Of a DNA stretch of 64,000 bases, positions 50,101-62,779 are shown piece after piece. The notes under the pieces were generated by a model, which saw nothing but the letters and a program-made list of their open reading frames with translations, did not search any database and was not told where the DNA came from. The position numbers and the translations under genes were made by a program. Origin of the DNA: Tribonema minus (Eukaryota > Sar > Xanthophyceae > Tribonematales > Tribonemataceae); assembly GCA_017506865.1 (NCBI GenBank), contig JAFCMP010000005.1, forward strand, positions 372,001 through 436,000, given 5' to 3'. Position 1 is the stretch's first letter, and each line of letters starts with the position of its first letter.

Positions 50101-53100
50101 CGATAGCATAACACGCCAGAGGAGTGATGAGAGCACTTACATGTGCCCATGTACCCAGCGTTGCAGTAGGCATCATGCGTCCGAGTTCCAGCACTTGTGC
50201 ACAGCAGTGCTGCTCAGGTTCCCGCGCCAACAGCCCTCTCTGACTGGCAGTGTTGCCACGACAGTGGCGGAGTTTGTGCAGTTGAGGCCAGGGTTGTCCG
50301 CGCACGACGTGCACGACTCGAGGTCCGGGGAGTACTGGCCAACGGGGCAGCTGGTGAAGGAGAGGAGGGACACGTCAAGCTGCGTATTGTCCTTCGCGGC
50401 GGGGCTCAGTGCGGCGCTGGCGGACGGGATGTCGTCAATATCTGCACACGTGTTGCCGGTGGCAACCCAGCTGTCCGAGGAGCCGTAGCCGCCTGTGAAG
50501 CACAGGCTTGCGGCATTGCCCCAGAAGTGGCAGCCAGCCAGGTCCATAGCCACTGCACGAAGGGGGTGGGTGGGGGGATGGGGGGGTTAGGGGCAGAATA
50601 TTGTATGCAGGTGTGGCGGCCGATATGTACTTGCGGCGTTAGGGCTGTGCCCAAAGTACAACTTGAACGTTTATAATATATATAAATCCTCCGTATCAAT
50701 TTATTGACAGTTCACTTTGCAATATATTTGGGCATGAAGATGGATGCATACACCAAAAGTGCATCAACAAAAAATGATCAGGACAGCTGAAAAGTGGCAA
50801 GAAAAGTGTCGCTGCATGTTTGCTGGCCAGGGTAGCTGACCTATGGCAGCGCGTGATTGAGCCGAAAAATGTGCACGCTGCGCGCGCGGATTGCGCATTG
50901 CGGGCGCATTGCGTGGACAACTACCTGCTGTCTGCTGCTTACGCACCCCATTCTGAGGCAGTTTGTACTTGTTATCACCCTCGTGCTCTAGGATGAGGTC
51001 ATAGACGCCAAACATCACAAACCAAGCCCTCTTGCAATTGCAATGCCTCTAGACGCCCGCAACTGCCATCATGAGGCCATCCGCAGGGGTCGTCCAGACC
51101 TGCTGCTGCTTGCCTGAACGGATGATGTACGCTCATGTCGCACAGACTGGGGTTAGCGGTAGTCCTAAGATGATCATTTGGGTTGTGTATGCCCGCGCTG
51201 TGCCGTGTGTTGCAAACACAACTGCAAATTTGCAGTTTGTCGATTTCGTGTGTTCCGAAACGGTGACACAGTCGGCTTTGAACCGCAATAACTTGTTTGA
51301 ACGTGAACCGTTCTCGAAGTTGATTTGAAGCATATGAAAGCTCTCGTTTTTTACAACATACATCCAGCGATCATATGGTAACAACACTGCCGTTTTATTT
51401 CTCTTGCGCAAAGTGAACTGTTTAACCAATTGATACGGAGGAATATACGTTTTGATACATTGTACTATTACTTCTATCATATAGCTTGTGATATCAGAAT
51501 GTTTTTTCGCCCTGTACCTTTTAAAATACTTCCTTGTAGTAGAATGCATGTTTAGCCGTTTCGACGCTCTTGACACCTGCTTGCGCGAGTCTCAGGTGGG
51601 CCGTGGGTTTGGACACATCAGCTTCATCTCCAATCTTTTTGTGCAAAGAATGTGAGCAGCCGGGCCAATGATGAGAAGTGATGCTGCAGCAGCAGCTGCT
51701 GCTTTTGCTGAGCTACTGTACGTGGCAGGCCGCTACGGGTAATTGATGCTGCCCTGTTGCTGTAGGATATATATCTATGTATATATAATATATTTGTATA
51801 TATGCTTCAAAGTATTACATTTGGAAATGTGCAGCTTTACACCCCCATACGCCTGGCACCTAAGCCCAGGCAGTAGGGTGGAAGCATGCACACCCAAGGT
51901 TTGACAGACAGCAAGCAAGGACACGCAAGAGCGGTGTGCTGTTGCAAGGTGTAGTTGATTAGGATGCAGGCAGCAGACCTGTTTGCACAGCTACAAGAAA
52001 CTGCTCGCAGTCGGTAGCAACATGGTGCTAACCACCGAGGCCCTAGTTGAGGGCCCTAAATGCTGGGATAGGCTGACTGAGCACCACTGCAAGCCTACAT
52101 GCAACTGCTGAACATGCTCTTAAAACCAGGCCTCTGAGCCGTTACATCCTGCCCAAATCTGCGCAGCAAACTGCATAATATTGCCGTGGAAATGCGCCAT
52201 ATATCCACACATATATATTTATCGTTCAACTTATCTAGACTAGTACTCTAGTGGAACTGATTATTGAACAATCAGAATCAGCCCATACAATCAAGAATAA
52301 TTAATGATTTTTTTTTCTGAAACATTGTACTATATTGAAAGAAGTAAAAAGAAGAAAGTCGGGTTGTGTGCCGGTGGTCGGCTCAGCCGGTTGGCTTCGG
52401 CTTAGCCGATTAGCCGGTGTGATCGGACCACCGGCAGCTTTTCTTAGATAAACCGAGAAACAGTATTGGACGCATGCGTTAAGGTAGGTACATACAGCCA
52501 CCACAGCTGATCAATCGTAAGTACGCAGTGCCACCATGCTGATTGCGCTCATCTTCTCCCTGAGACTGCTGCCACCAAATTTCTTTATTGAATGTTTTAC
52601 TCGTCATGAGTGTTAGCAGCACATCTTCAACACAATGTGTGCATGCACAAGGAGAGCTGATGGCCGCTGTTTGGAGCCTGTGCTGGAGCTACTGGAGTTC
52701 GTGGCTGGGCTTCAGGGAGAATACCATCGCCCAGGCACCAGATAAGTGACGTACATATGTTTTGCACAGTGTTGCTGCTGAAGCTACGTTGGACTTGAAG
52801 ACTCAAAGACACCAGACGTCAGACAAGTCAAAAGTATATTGCCTGTTTGTGTGACGGAGGCATTTTTGCATCATATTATGTGAACACGTGCACTTGATAT
52901 TTTGTTATATACGTGGCGGCTCACAGCTGGTGCAGGATCGCTGCAGTGCTGCTACTGCTGCTGCTGGTTTGGACTTGCGAACGCAGAACCTACGCCGCGC
53001 GCCAAACAAGTGCAACAAAGTGTGCTGCCTGTTGGCATGAGGGAGGCAATGCCATCCTTACTTGAAAGCAAACTGCGCACACTTGCGACTGTTTCATTCA

Positions 53101-56100
53101 CTCGCCTTGTTTGGAAACTGGAAGTGTCGCCAGCACAGCACTGCCATGCCCAGCAGTGTTGTAGGTAAAGTTGAGGCCCTTCAGGCGCGCTCTCAGAAAC
53201 TCCCCCATCAGCAAGACTCCGCCACCCCCCTGCAGTGCGCTGTTGCCGGAGAATGTGGAGTTTGCTAGTTTCATGGAGACGCTGGGATGAGCGTCCATGT
53301 CCACACTGGCAGCCACCACCGCCACAGCTGCGCCGCCGCTGCCGATGTTGTCATAGAAGGAGCACCCCGTGACGTTTGCGTCATACCTGGGGTGGACACG
53401 CCATGATGCAAGAGTGTAAGCACAGAGTGACCACGGGTATACTGTCCTTGGAGTCACCTTATGATAACGTTTATGTAAGCAGTGTTTTCATGTCAAAAGC
53501 TTGTCCCACACACACAACGTTGCTGCACCATTGTTGCGGAAACGTGTGGGCATGTGATGCGCGGTACTTCCTTGAATAAGCTGTGCAATAACAGCGAAAC
53601 AACGTGCGCCACGGCAGTAGGATAGAGCTCATCAAGATTTTTAACCTGAATGAATTTCAACTGTTTTCCACCTCAGCCGTATGCAGATGTCAGATGCTTG
53701 CGACCTAAGCAATCAAGGGAAAACACATACATGTGTGCACGCTGGCAGCAGCTGCTGCATACGCCACAGATTTGGCCCTGTGGCTGTGTGCTTCAAGCTT
53801 CATTTTGTGAATGAGAACAAGCAAAGCAACAGTTCTGTCACAGGCAGTCTCTTCTGCCTTTCACGTGCCGTTGTCATAATATCTCCTGCTGGCCTGCACA
53901 ACGACCTTGAAGTTCTTTTGAAAACCTTCAACAACAGTCACTGCATTTGATTTAGCTGCAGGCAAGCCCGAATCAACATGCAGCGCAAGGGAAGCCTCAT
54001 GCTCAGAGGCTCTCAACAACGAATTGATGGTGGTGTGGCCTGCCGCTAGATCATGTGATCATCATGTCCACCGTGACAGTGCAGGTCTCATCAACAGTTT
54101 TTCAAGCACAGAAACTACATGGGGGTCCCTGCAAGCACATGATGTCATGGGCGCTTCCACTTTGCAGCATGCACTGAGGAACAAGTGAGTGCATGTTTTC
54201 AGCACATCTTCTGATGATACAATGTCTCAAGCAAAAATGCGCTGGCGCGGCCATCAGGCAATACCAGTTGAGTAATAAGGAGCTGGCTTAGGGAGACAAC
54301 TGTTACACCTATACTTGAATAAAAAGTGCACCTTTGCCCTTCGTCCCAGGGCGAATGTAACACAGCGAACAAGTTCCGTTTGGTGATTGTGAAACGGTGA
54401 CGTCTACTGCAAGGTTTATGAAGATGGCTCAATGACATAGCAAGGACTCGCCTGTAGTTGTTAGAGGGCACATCGTTGATGTTGGACAGGTAGAGCGCAC
54501 CCCCCAGATACTGTGCCACGTTGCCCTCAAAGGTACAGCCACTCCAGCTGAGCGCATCCGACGTGAGTAGCACAGAATTTAACGCACGTGACCGTGTGTC
54601 TTATGCAACGGCTCCCCCGAGCAGCGCGCGGTTGCTGGTGAAGGTGCACCCAGCTGCGACAATCTTAGATGCGGCAAAGACAGCCCCGCCGCTGCCGCTA
54701 CCGCTCGTGACACAGCGCTTGAAAGAGGTGGTCACCAGACTCGCGAGCGCAGCATTGCCGCGGCTGCTGAAAATCGAAGCCTCGTTTGGAGCGTTGAAAG
54801 TGTGAGCTATGCCGCCGCCGCGCATCTTAGCAAATCAGGCTTCGAAGAGGCAGTCAGTCACGGATACGACGGCATCCATAGCCTTTGTGGCGAGGGCACC
54901 TCCGTCGTTGTCCGCTGAGCAGTTGCTGAACGCCACACCCACCAGCTGCCAGTGTATGCTCCCAGCAGTGCTCACACAGCCTCCATTGCCGTTTCCAACC
55001 TTTACGTCTGAATCTCTGATTGAGCCATACTCTGCCCCTGGGCTGAGCTTGACGATGGCTCTACTGTCTGCCAGCTCACTGTAGGCAAGTGTGCCACCGC
55101 CGCTGCCAGTGGTGATGGACCCACCATTGCCGATGGCAGCATTGCCCGTGAACCTGCAGCCCATCACAGCGACGCAGTTGGCGTATATCGCACCACCGTC
55201 TGCCCGCACCATGTCGATCTTGTAACCTGTGGCGTAACCTGTAGACGACAGGACAATGATGCAACACCTTGACTCATCGGATGTGAAGAGGAGAGTTTTT
55301 GATATATAATCAGCAACAGCCAGGACGCCTTGATGCACAAAGCGCTGCCTACAGGCATCTGCAGCTGGTGGTGCACTTTGTAACAAGTATGGGGCAGTTA
55401 ATTGCAATTGCATGCTTAAGCACAGAGAGTGTCATGGTCGCGTAATGTGTTGAGCAGGCTGAGCCTGGACAGACCGGTGACCATACAGCACAAATTTATT
55501 TGGACATGATTAAAAAACAGCTCAGGATAATCAGCCAAGATCTTGCTCTAGCAGGGCGAGGCGCCTCGATCAGCAGAGTGCAGTGCAGAAGCTGTGGGTG
55601 ACACTGAGTTTACGCTCTACGACAACACACGTGTCACACAGTGGACGAATCGATGAGCGACTCGAAAAACGTTTACAAAGTCCAAGAATCGTGGGTAAGG
55701 TACTCAGTCTGCGCCTTGCGGCATCCTAGGATGGTTAGTGGCTTGCCGCACACGTTGTGCGTGCTGCAGCCTGTGCAGGCTATTGTTAAAGGGTAACTTT
55801 GGATCTGTTTAAATATGCTTTCCAGGTTCAGCACTGCCTAGGGGTGTGCTGTGCATGCAGCTGCATCAGGGCTAGGGTTGATGTCACAATCTGCAGCACT
55901 GGCCGGGCGTCCGCCAATCATGAGCAGATGTGCAACGCAAGTCGAAAAGTGCACGCTTGGCTGTTTGTCAACGAGTGGCGACAACCAGGTGCGTAGTGCT
56001 GCTGCAGCAGCAGGCGGGGGAGGCGCTGCTGCAAAGAACATCCTAAACAAGGAGAAGGGTGCAGGCTGCGCAGCCGGACAGCTGCGGCCACCATGGCAAG

Positions 56101-59100
56101 AGCAATTTCTCGGGACCGACTCGGATGCCATCAACAGTACAGTTGGCTGATGCGCAAGAAGGGGAACAGCCTCAGGGTGGACCGGGTATTGGGTGCAACA
56201 GCTGGCACGATGGTGGCCCGAGCACCAAAAGCAATCTATAGACTTGGATTTCAGCAATTAGCCCATATGGGTGGAATGTTCGCGGGTAAGGCGGCATGCC
56301 TTGGCAAATTGCATTGAGCAGTGCAGCCTCTACAGTTGTAGGCATCGCAGCCCGGCAATGTTTTCATGAGCGGCTGCCGCTGGCGCAGGCCAGTACGGCG
56401 AAGGGCACAGTGCAAAGATCAGCTGCAGCACGTGTGGGGGACGGTTTCTAAGGAGACTATTATGTGTCCTTGCTTGATCATCATGATGGTGAACGCTTGT
56501 TAAACACATCTTGAAATCGAAGCCAATTGTCCTCATCAGATCGGTTTGAAGTGACCGGAGCAGAGGCACTACAGTCACTGTGAAAGACTACTGTAATAAC
56601 CACACTTGAGATTTGGAGTGTTGTTTGTTGAACTGGCTCGTCAGACCAACTTGAAGGGGTTGTGGCCCCAAGCATACTACTTAGTAATAAAAGCACAAAG
56701 ATGGCCGCACTTCCATTACCAAGACAAGTCCACACGTGTTGCCAATGGGCCATTGCTGCTGTAGTGCTGGAGCTGACAGCCTTTCTTGAGATCGATCGCA
56801 GGTCTTCCAGAAACTGCGGGCCCTAAGTCGAGCTCATAGACTGATACGATTATAGCCTCACATGGTACACGTAGTTGAAAAAAGGTAAGAAGCAGGATCG
56901 AGAGCTTCACGCGCCTTATCGTGTTCCATACAAGACTTCGGATCGATAGTACCCAAACTTTGAAGGGCAGGCTGCTGCTGTGCTTCTGCAGCTTCCATGA
57001 ATGAGCAGGAATCAGCTCCTCCAACAAAAATACCAGGAAACGAACGATGTCTACTGTTCATGCTTGGACAACGGCTGCCCAACCGACAACTTCCGAAGTC
57101 TAGATGCTGCAAATCTTTGAGTTTTTACCCTTACTCTAATATTAACCCAGGGATCAGGTACTCCTCGTTGACGATAGGTAAGAAGCAGGATCTTCACGCA
57201 CTTTGTTGCGTTTCGATTCATCCTGCATTTGAGCCCCGCAAATTATTGTCACAAAATGACAGCAACAAAAACATACAAAGATCCCACACTTTAAACCTAG
57301 GCTTTGCTGGATTGGTATTGCATTTTCACAACGGTGTAGTGACTTATTTGAAGTTAGCCTGAGGGGAACCTGTGCTTGGCCTAGGTCTTGGCTGTAATTT
57401 AAAGTTGGGCTCAATTGTGCTGGAGTGCTGAGATGAGGGCTCTATGGACTTTGTGAGCCGCAGCTGGGCAGTGAGCCAAATTTGAGCCGTGTGCCAGACT
57501 GCAGGATCTACGACCTTCAAGCAGCATAATACGTTGCGTTTCTCACTTTGGTTGTCCACGAATGCCGAGAAGTTTGCGATCACCATTGAGGCGTAGATGG
57601 CACCACCATTGCTATGTGCTGCAAGGGTACGGCACAGCAAACATGGTGCAAGATGATGGTCATGAGCAGACAGGCTTGTTTTGCTGACATATTCACTCAT
57701 TGAACTTCGAGGCTCTGAGTAAGTAGGATGCTGCATGTGCGTTGACTCGAGCTTTGTGCTACACGTCACGTACTCCACTGGACCAGCCGCAAAAGCATGT
57801 GATGACCTCATGTGCGCATAAGCTGATATACTGCGTCAGGCAAATGTCTGGAAATGCTGTCGTAGCACAGCCCAGCATCACACACTAAGTCTTTCTATTC
57901 CAGGCGCAAAGCGGTAAACAAAGATTTCATGGACATCATCAGCTTCTGCACTGATACCAAAGGTAAAGCTGCAGCACCGTTTCATTCCACATACCCTGGA
58001 AGCTGCCCGACACCTGAAATTTGGCTGTGAGAAAGGCGCTGATCAGGCACAACAGACAGCAGCTTATCGCTTGACTGGTGTTTGCGAAATGGCCTCAGTA
58101 CTAGGTCCTGACACGTGCCATGTGAGAGTGCTCTCCAAAAACACAGCAGCAGCATCAGTTCGAGCACAAACGACTCCCAACATGGAAACGATAGGCAATC
58201 TTGCTGCTTAACCCACGGAGAAGCCACAAATGTAACTGATCCCATACAATGTCATGTGTACCACCTGTACATGGAACCGCAACGAGTGCGTGAACTCTAG
58301 ATCCTACTTCTCACCTATCGTCAACTACGAGTACTGGGCCTATGTGCGCGTTGTCCTAGCCCCCATTTTTTAAGATCGTACGCGGATGTGTCTTGTAGTA
58401 CAGTCTTGCACCCCAACAACACTCCACAAACTACTGTTTCTGCGCACCCGCTGGGCCGCGCCCCCTTCTCCTGGTCAACCTTCTTGACGAGAAAACCAAA
58501 CAAACAACACATTGACCTTCATTAGTGATGCTGCTTTCACAACTGACGCAAAAGTTGGACAATCCTAAAGAGTTCAGCACCGTGACACGGAATGACGCCA
58601 TGTCTGCATCGAGTCCAATTGAATGCTATAACGTTAAAGAGAGCCGCATTGCACAGTGATGCAGGCTGCCTCACCGGCGTTGCCCTCAAACGTACCGCCG
58701 TGCACCTCCACGGTAGAATTGTCTCCGCCCCGAATTGCGCCTCCCTGACAGGCGGAGGTCGGGTTGTAACCCGCATCGCACTTGCAGCAGCATATGTTCA
58801 ACGGTTGTAGTCAGTATGCGGGCCATAGGCGGAGTTGAGGTCACTGGTTGCTTCGCTGCAACAGTCTTCGTATTGAAGCCCCCGACGTGCAACTGAATCT
58901 GAGGCTGTGTCAGACCCTCCTGAGGGAGTATCAGTCGTTCCAGACCCGCCGGCGGAATCCGATCCGGAGGAACTGACGCTCTGCGCAGCATTGACACAGA
59001 CCCACACAAAGTGAGCAAGCTGTGGCTAGCAAGAGAGAAATATGCTGCCATCATGGAACCTTGCTGTCTCTTGCGGAAATTCAGTGCGCCGACCGCAAGA

Positions 59101-59846
59101 GTCTAAAAGTTCAGTTGCAGCAGCAAGTGCGACAGCGCGAGCAGCGAATCCCAGAGATTCTGAAGTCATGAACCAACAACAACCGACTATATCTAAAGCT
59201 GTGTCGAAGTGTCTATGGACGAAGTTGAAGCATACGTGGGAGACATGTCAACGGCCAGTGACATCACCCTAAATACAAATGCGCTCACCGCGGGGCAGCA
59301 CATGCTTTGGACCATGTAATAGTCACGCATGAGCTCCAGGTCCGGTCCGTCTGGGCAGGTGCCAGGGATGCTATCGAAATAGCTTTTCGTTTTCCCCTGA
59401 GCCTGAAGGCACAAAGCCACACCATTCACAATTCGCAGTCCCTGCAGTCGCAGCGTACTGTCCGATTTAACCAGGAAAAGCTGCGTCCTGCATCCCCCAT
59501 CCAATGTCAACTGAGGGACGTCGGCGGTAGGCCCGACGAGCTCGCCGTCAACAACGTCGGAGTAGGCACCTGTTGCTGCTGCTGCCTGCCACTCAGACGT
59601 GGTAATGGCCAGGGTGGTGCGCGTTCGGATCACCAGTGGCTCAACGACTGCGAGAGGCCCCTCCCCCCACTCCGCCATGACCGTGATAGCGACATCGGCG
59701 CAGTCCTTGATGATAGCACCGAGTGTGCTCCAGTCTCCTTCGCTTTTTATCACATAGCCGCCCTTTGCGAGCGCTGTGCAAGTTTGCGCTGCCACTGGAT
59801 ATAGCCACACCGAGAGCACCAGCAGCAGCGCCTGGAACGCACCCAT
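47192..59846 (-). CDS. Secreted beta-helix (Pmp-like) protein with C-terminal polytopic membrane region; probably decaying
   Basis: Exons in gene order are 59846-59289, 58980-58675, 57618-57547, 55238-54452, 53386-53106, 50552-50141 and 48582-47192; introns may hide more. A signal peptide starts it (MGAFQALLLVLSVWLYPVAA). The middle has repeated beta-helix turns (GGTFEGNA, NGGAIYA, CRFTGNAA, STFSGNSA, CTFEGN). A cysteine-rich stalk (CPVGQYSPDLESCTSCADNP; YCNAGYMGTYCAVCDHNDGY) precedes about eight or nine membrane helices in the last 460 residues. Related proteins are numerous in stramenopile algae; surface sensing or adhesion is an inference. Two donors are AG|GCGAGT. Lesions are an in-frame TGA at 54837-54835, TAA at 54603-54601, one base missing in exon 2 and one extra in exon 6. 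The first and last exons are intact. Confidence 0.7.
52370..52445. repeat. GCCGG-rich palindromic repeat, copy 2
   Basis: GTCGGCTCAGCCGGTTGGCT followed by TCGGCTTAGCCGATTAGCCGG, with an outer CCGGTGGTC...GACCACCGG inverted pair. It is similar to 44635-44730. It lies in an intron of the beta-helix gene. Confidence 0.7.
56865..58340. repeat. Three-copy ~45-bp repeat, one inverted
   Basis: TCAACTACGAGTACC-like ends, CCTATCGTCAAC and GAAGATCCTGCTTCTTACC-type bases occur at about 56868-56915 and 57157-57205 on the minus strand and at 58285-58335 on the plus strand. The last two form an inverted pair about 1.1 kb apart. No coding role is supported. Confidence 0.7.
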
Positions 59847-59994
59847 TCATCACGCTCAAGGAGGCCGTGCACTGAAAGCTACCTCTGTGGGAAAAAGCAA
59901 TTCTGTCTGTCGAAAATACCTGCTTTTTCCCCACCCGTTCGGAGAGCTTTCAGCTAAAACGACATTTTGACAATTGCACTACATATATTTGTGC

Positions 59995-60115
59995 CCTACA
60001 AGATCTCCCCCGCCGGGGGGGGGCTCGCGACCGCCGAACAAGGCGTAAATCGCATCCAAAGCACGCCCAACGCCCCTCCCCCCCAAGGATAAATTGCATT
60101 CAAAGCAAGCTGCGC
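59995..60115 (+). repeat. Dispersed repeat C, copy 1
   Basis: CTACAAGATCTCCCCCGCC, then GGGGGGGGGCTCGCGACC and later TAAATTGCATTCAAAGC, is shared in order with 62237-62310. It lies just upstream of the start of the minus-strand beta-helix gene. Confidence 0.7.
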
Positions 60116-60119
60116 CGAC

Positions 60120-61020
60120 GCCATGCGTCGCGGAGGAAAGGTTCAGTCGTGGCGGGTGGCAGTGCGCACACCGCCAGCATCCCCAGGCGAGCGCAGGCGC
60201 CGCAGCCACAGTGTAAGCACATGCAGGCGGCGCCGCCGCGGCACATGCGCAACCACCACGTCAAGCCACGCGCTGCAGCACGTGCAGCGCGCGCACAGGC
60301 GTCGCCAGCTGACATGCAGCTGAGAGAAGCACGTAGGCGGCGCCGCGCGCCAGCACCGCTAGCTGCGGCGCGGGCGACAGTGCGCACACATGACGTCACC
60401 AGCTGCTGCCGCGTGCGCCAGCGCCACCACCTGCCATGCTTCCAAGCATCCACAGCGCAAGCACGCGCGGGCGCTGCCACCGCTGTTGCCGCAGCGCGTG
60501 GGTGGGCACTGTGCTGAGTTAAGCACTGCAGCGGGTGCAGCGTTGCATACAGGCGCCGCCAACTGACAGGCGCGCAGCCGAAACAGCGCGCACCGCGCGG
60601 GCTAACAGGTCATAGCAGTAGTGCTGAGCAGCTGCGCAGCATAGAGCACCGAGCCGCTGACTGCCAGCAGCAGGCGCCGCCGCAGCGCGCATGCGCGCCG
60701 CGATGCGCTCAGCATTGCAGAAGGCAGCATTGCAGAAGGCACGCCACGCTGCGCAGCACAATGCAACTGCGGCAAAACTGTCCTACGTCAAGGTGCCGCT
60801 GACTGAAATACACGCGCAAGCGCCGCCGGGGCACAATAGCACGTGCAAACATCACGTCAGCATCACCTGCTGTGACGCAGACAGCGATGCGCACGAACGC
60901 TGCAGCGCGCGCAGCGTCGCCGCCAAGTGGAAGGCGCGCAGCCGTGACAGACGAGCAGCGCGCGTAGGCAGCGCCGGCCACCAGGCGCGCAACATAATGT
61001 TACTGCAACAGTAGGTAGCC
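60120..61020. repeat. GC-rich island of degenerate internal repeats
   Basis: Blocks of AGGCGGCGCCGC, CACGTCA or TGACGTCA, and CTGCAGCGCGCGCA recur at irregular 70-120 bp spacing. All frames are open for stretches because of composition, so I call no gene. It could be a CpG-rich promoter upstream of the beta-helix gene or a decayed satellite. A palindromic TGACGTCA (CRE-like) lies at about 60390. Confidence 0.5.
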
Positions 61021-61348
61021 AAGCTGGCCTTCAATCAAACAAATGCAGTGCGATGTGTGCGCACGCGGCAGCGCCGCGGTGGCGCTGCCTCTGCAGCAGT
61101 GCAGCACTATATGCCCTTGCAAATCGTTCTGAAAAGTCGCATAGCATACTGACACAGCAGCAGTCGCGTTGAGCCACTCGGAACATGTGTTCGCCCCAGA
61201 CCAGTGTCATTGAACAGAGCAAGTGAGGCAACCTCAACTTTTGCGACGCTGGTTCTGCAGTCAGCTGGCTCGCCATACGGGCGCAGAGATACCACAGCAG
61301 AAAATTGAACAACCTTGCTGCAGTCATAAAAATGCTATCAGACACGAT

Positions 61349-61690
61349 CTAGACCAAATTCCACACCTGCGTCGTCCACAGTTCAAGAGCGCCGCCCGCC
61401 ACCGAAACCGAGCCAGCCGCCATCGCAGCACGCCATGCACACCACCAAGCAGCTCCCCCTTCGACAGAATCCATCCTCAGCAGTAGAAATCGCCATCCAG
61501 CAGCTTTCCAGGCAGCAAACACGCAGCCAGCTAGAGCACGCGCAGGCCCCCCCAATAGAATATAACGTACTTGAAGTCCTCGCGGGGCCTGTAGCTCGAA
61601 GCACACGTTCAACACCCGCTCCCGCAGGCTGCCCGAGAAGAAAGCACGCAGCAGCAGCATATACTGCTGTATCATCGCCTCAGGCAATGT
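61349..61690 (-). CDS. Low-confidence coding segment
   Basis: One frame is open for 113 codons with protein-like sequence (EAMIQQYMLLLRAFFSGSLR; ERVLNVCFELQAPRG; hydrophobic ALAGCVFAAWKAAGWRFLLL). Another reading on the same strand upstream (about 61750-61850) contains a membrane-like SLSTTLLLLTLVLLFTSLCV. No confident splice sites join them. They could be exons of an unknown membrane protein. Confidence 0.25.
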   Translation of the reverse strand, partial: TLPEAMIQQYMLLLRAFFSGSLRERVLNVCFELQAPRGLQVRYILLGGPARALAGCVFAAWKAAGWRFLLLRMDSVEGGAAWWCAWRAAMAAGSVSVAGGALELWTTQVWNLV

Positions 61691-62236
61691 CTGTGGCGCG
61701 CTACACGCACAAACAGAAGCTCGCCGGATTGTCTATTGCAATACAGCCTGCCGAAATCGCCATAGCTGACGACGCACAGCGAGGTAAAGAGCAGGACCAG
61801 CGTCAGCAACAGCAGTGTCGTAGACAGCGATACTGCACACCACCTTCGCCCGCCAGCCGTGTGCCGTTGCCTGGCAATCACCCACGACACGGCTCGAGAC
61901 CCTGCCAAACCGCAACTGATGCCACATCAGCTCACCAAAATCATCACAGGTCGTCTCCCGCTGCATGGCGAGGCGCCATCAGCAGCGATCCTGACGGCAG
62001 AGCAAGCACACGCGCCGCACACACCCCGCGGCCCGCGGCCCCGCCCGTCGTCAGCCGCAGCCCGGCGTCAGGCCCAGGCCTCCCGCCAATAGAAAACTCA
62101 AAGCTAACGGGACCCCTCAGGAAACTTGCCCGAAATTTCCTTAATCACTCGAGCATGGTAGGGCCTCCATCAGCCAGATTTGCTCTCGCGGCTCGCGCCG
62201 CGTCGCTGCCGCTCCGCGGCGTCCGGTCGCTCGCTA

Positions 62237-62310
62237 CAAGTCCCGCAGGGGGGGGCTCGCGACCCTGGCCGGCACCCGGGGGTTAAACTGCATTCAAAGC
62301 TCACAGCGTC
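62237..62310 (+). repeat. Dispersed repeat C, copy 2
   Basis: CTACAAGTCCCGCAGGGGGG, then GGCTCGCGACC and TTAAACTGCATTCAAAGC, matches 59995-60115 with a shorter middle. Confidence 0.7.
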
Positions 62311-62779
62311 CCCGCTCGTGTTCCGTCACCCGTCGCGTCCGTATGCCGTGCATGTACATGCTCTACTCGTCGTGCACATATGCGCATGTACGTTGTTCAC
62401 ATGCGAAATGAACGCCTGCACCTACTGTGCGGCACTTGTTCATACGTACACTCAATGTAGCATATCCATTTATAGTCGTATCCCCAGGTAGCATTTTCAT
62501 GCGTACACCTAGTGCAGCACTTACAGATATGCTGTGTATGTCGAGATTACACATGCTGTATGTAGCAACGCAGGCCATATACGCTGACAGCACAACGACA
62601 GTTGCACCAGAGAAACACAAACTTTGCATAGTGCCTCTTCAGCGCTCGCTACACGTATATCCAGCGCATGTGTATTTATAGACATGCTATTGCTACTTGT
62701 ATACATGCCGCACATCACATGGCAAGTACTGGCTGCCCATATTGTGCAGATGCGCTCGCGCAACACAAGACATAAGTTG

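Noticed and set aside
54601..54837. Variant genetic code (TGA/TAA read as amino acids)
   Set aside because: TGA, TAA and TAG all end well-supported genes in this window, so standard stops with gene decay is simpler.
56093..56317. Plus-strand frame with faint resemblance to ribosomal protein L28e
   Set aside because: The similarity is short and weak, no splice sites fit, and it lies in an intron of the opposite-strand gene.
58798..59007. A separate small gene starting at the Ser/Gly-rich stretch
   Set aside because: It is better explained as part of exon 2 of the beta-helix gene. Its acceptor is in phase with exon 1, and a one-base loss explains the stop.
61435..62286. Plus-strand open frame of 283 codons
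   Set aside because: It is rich in Pro/Ser/Arg/Ala with no helical or domain pattern and overlaps repeat C. It is likely composition.
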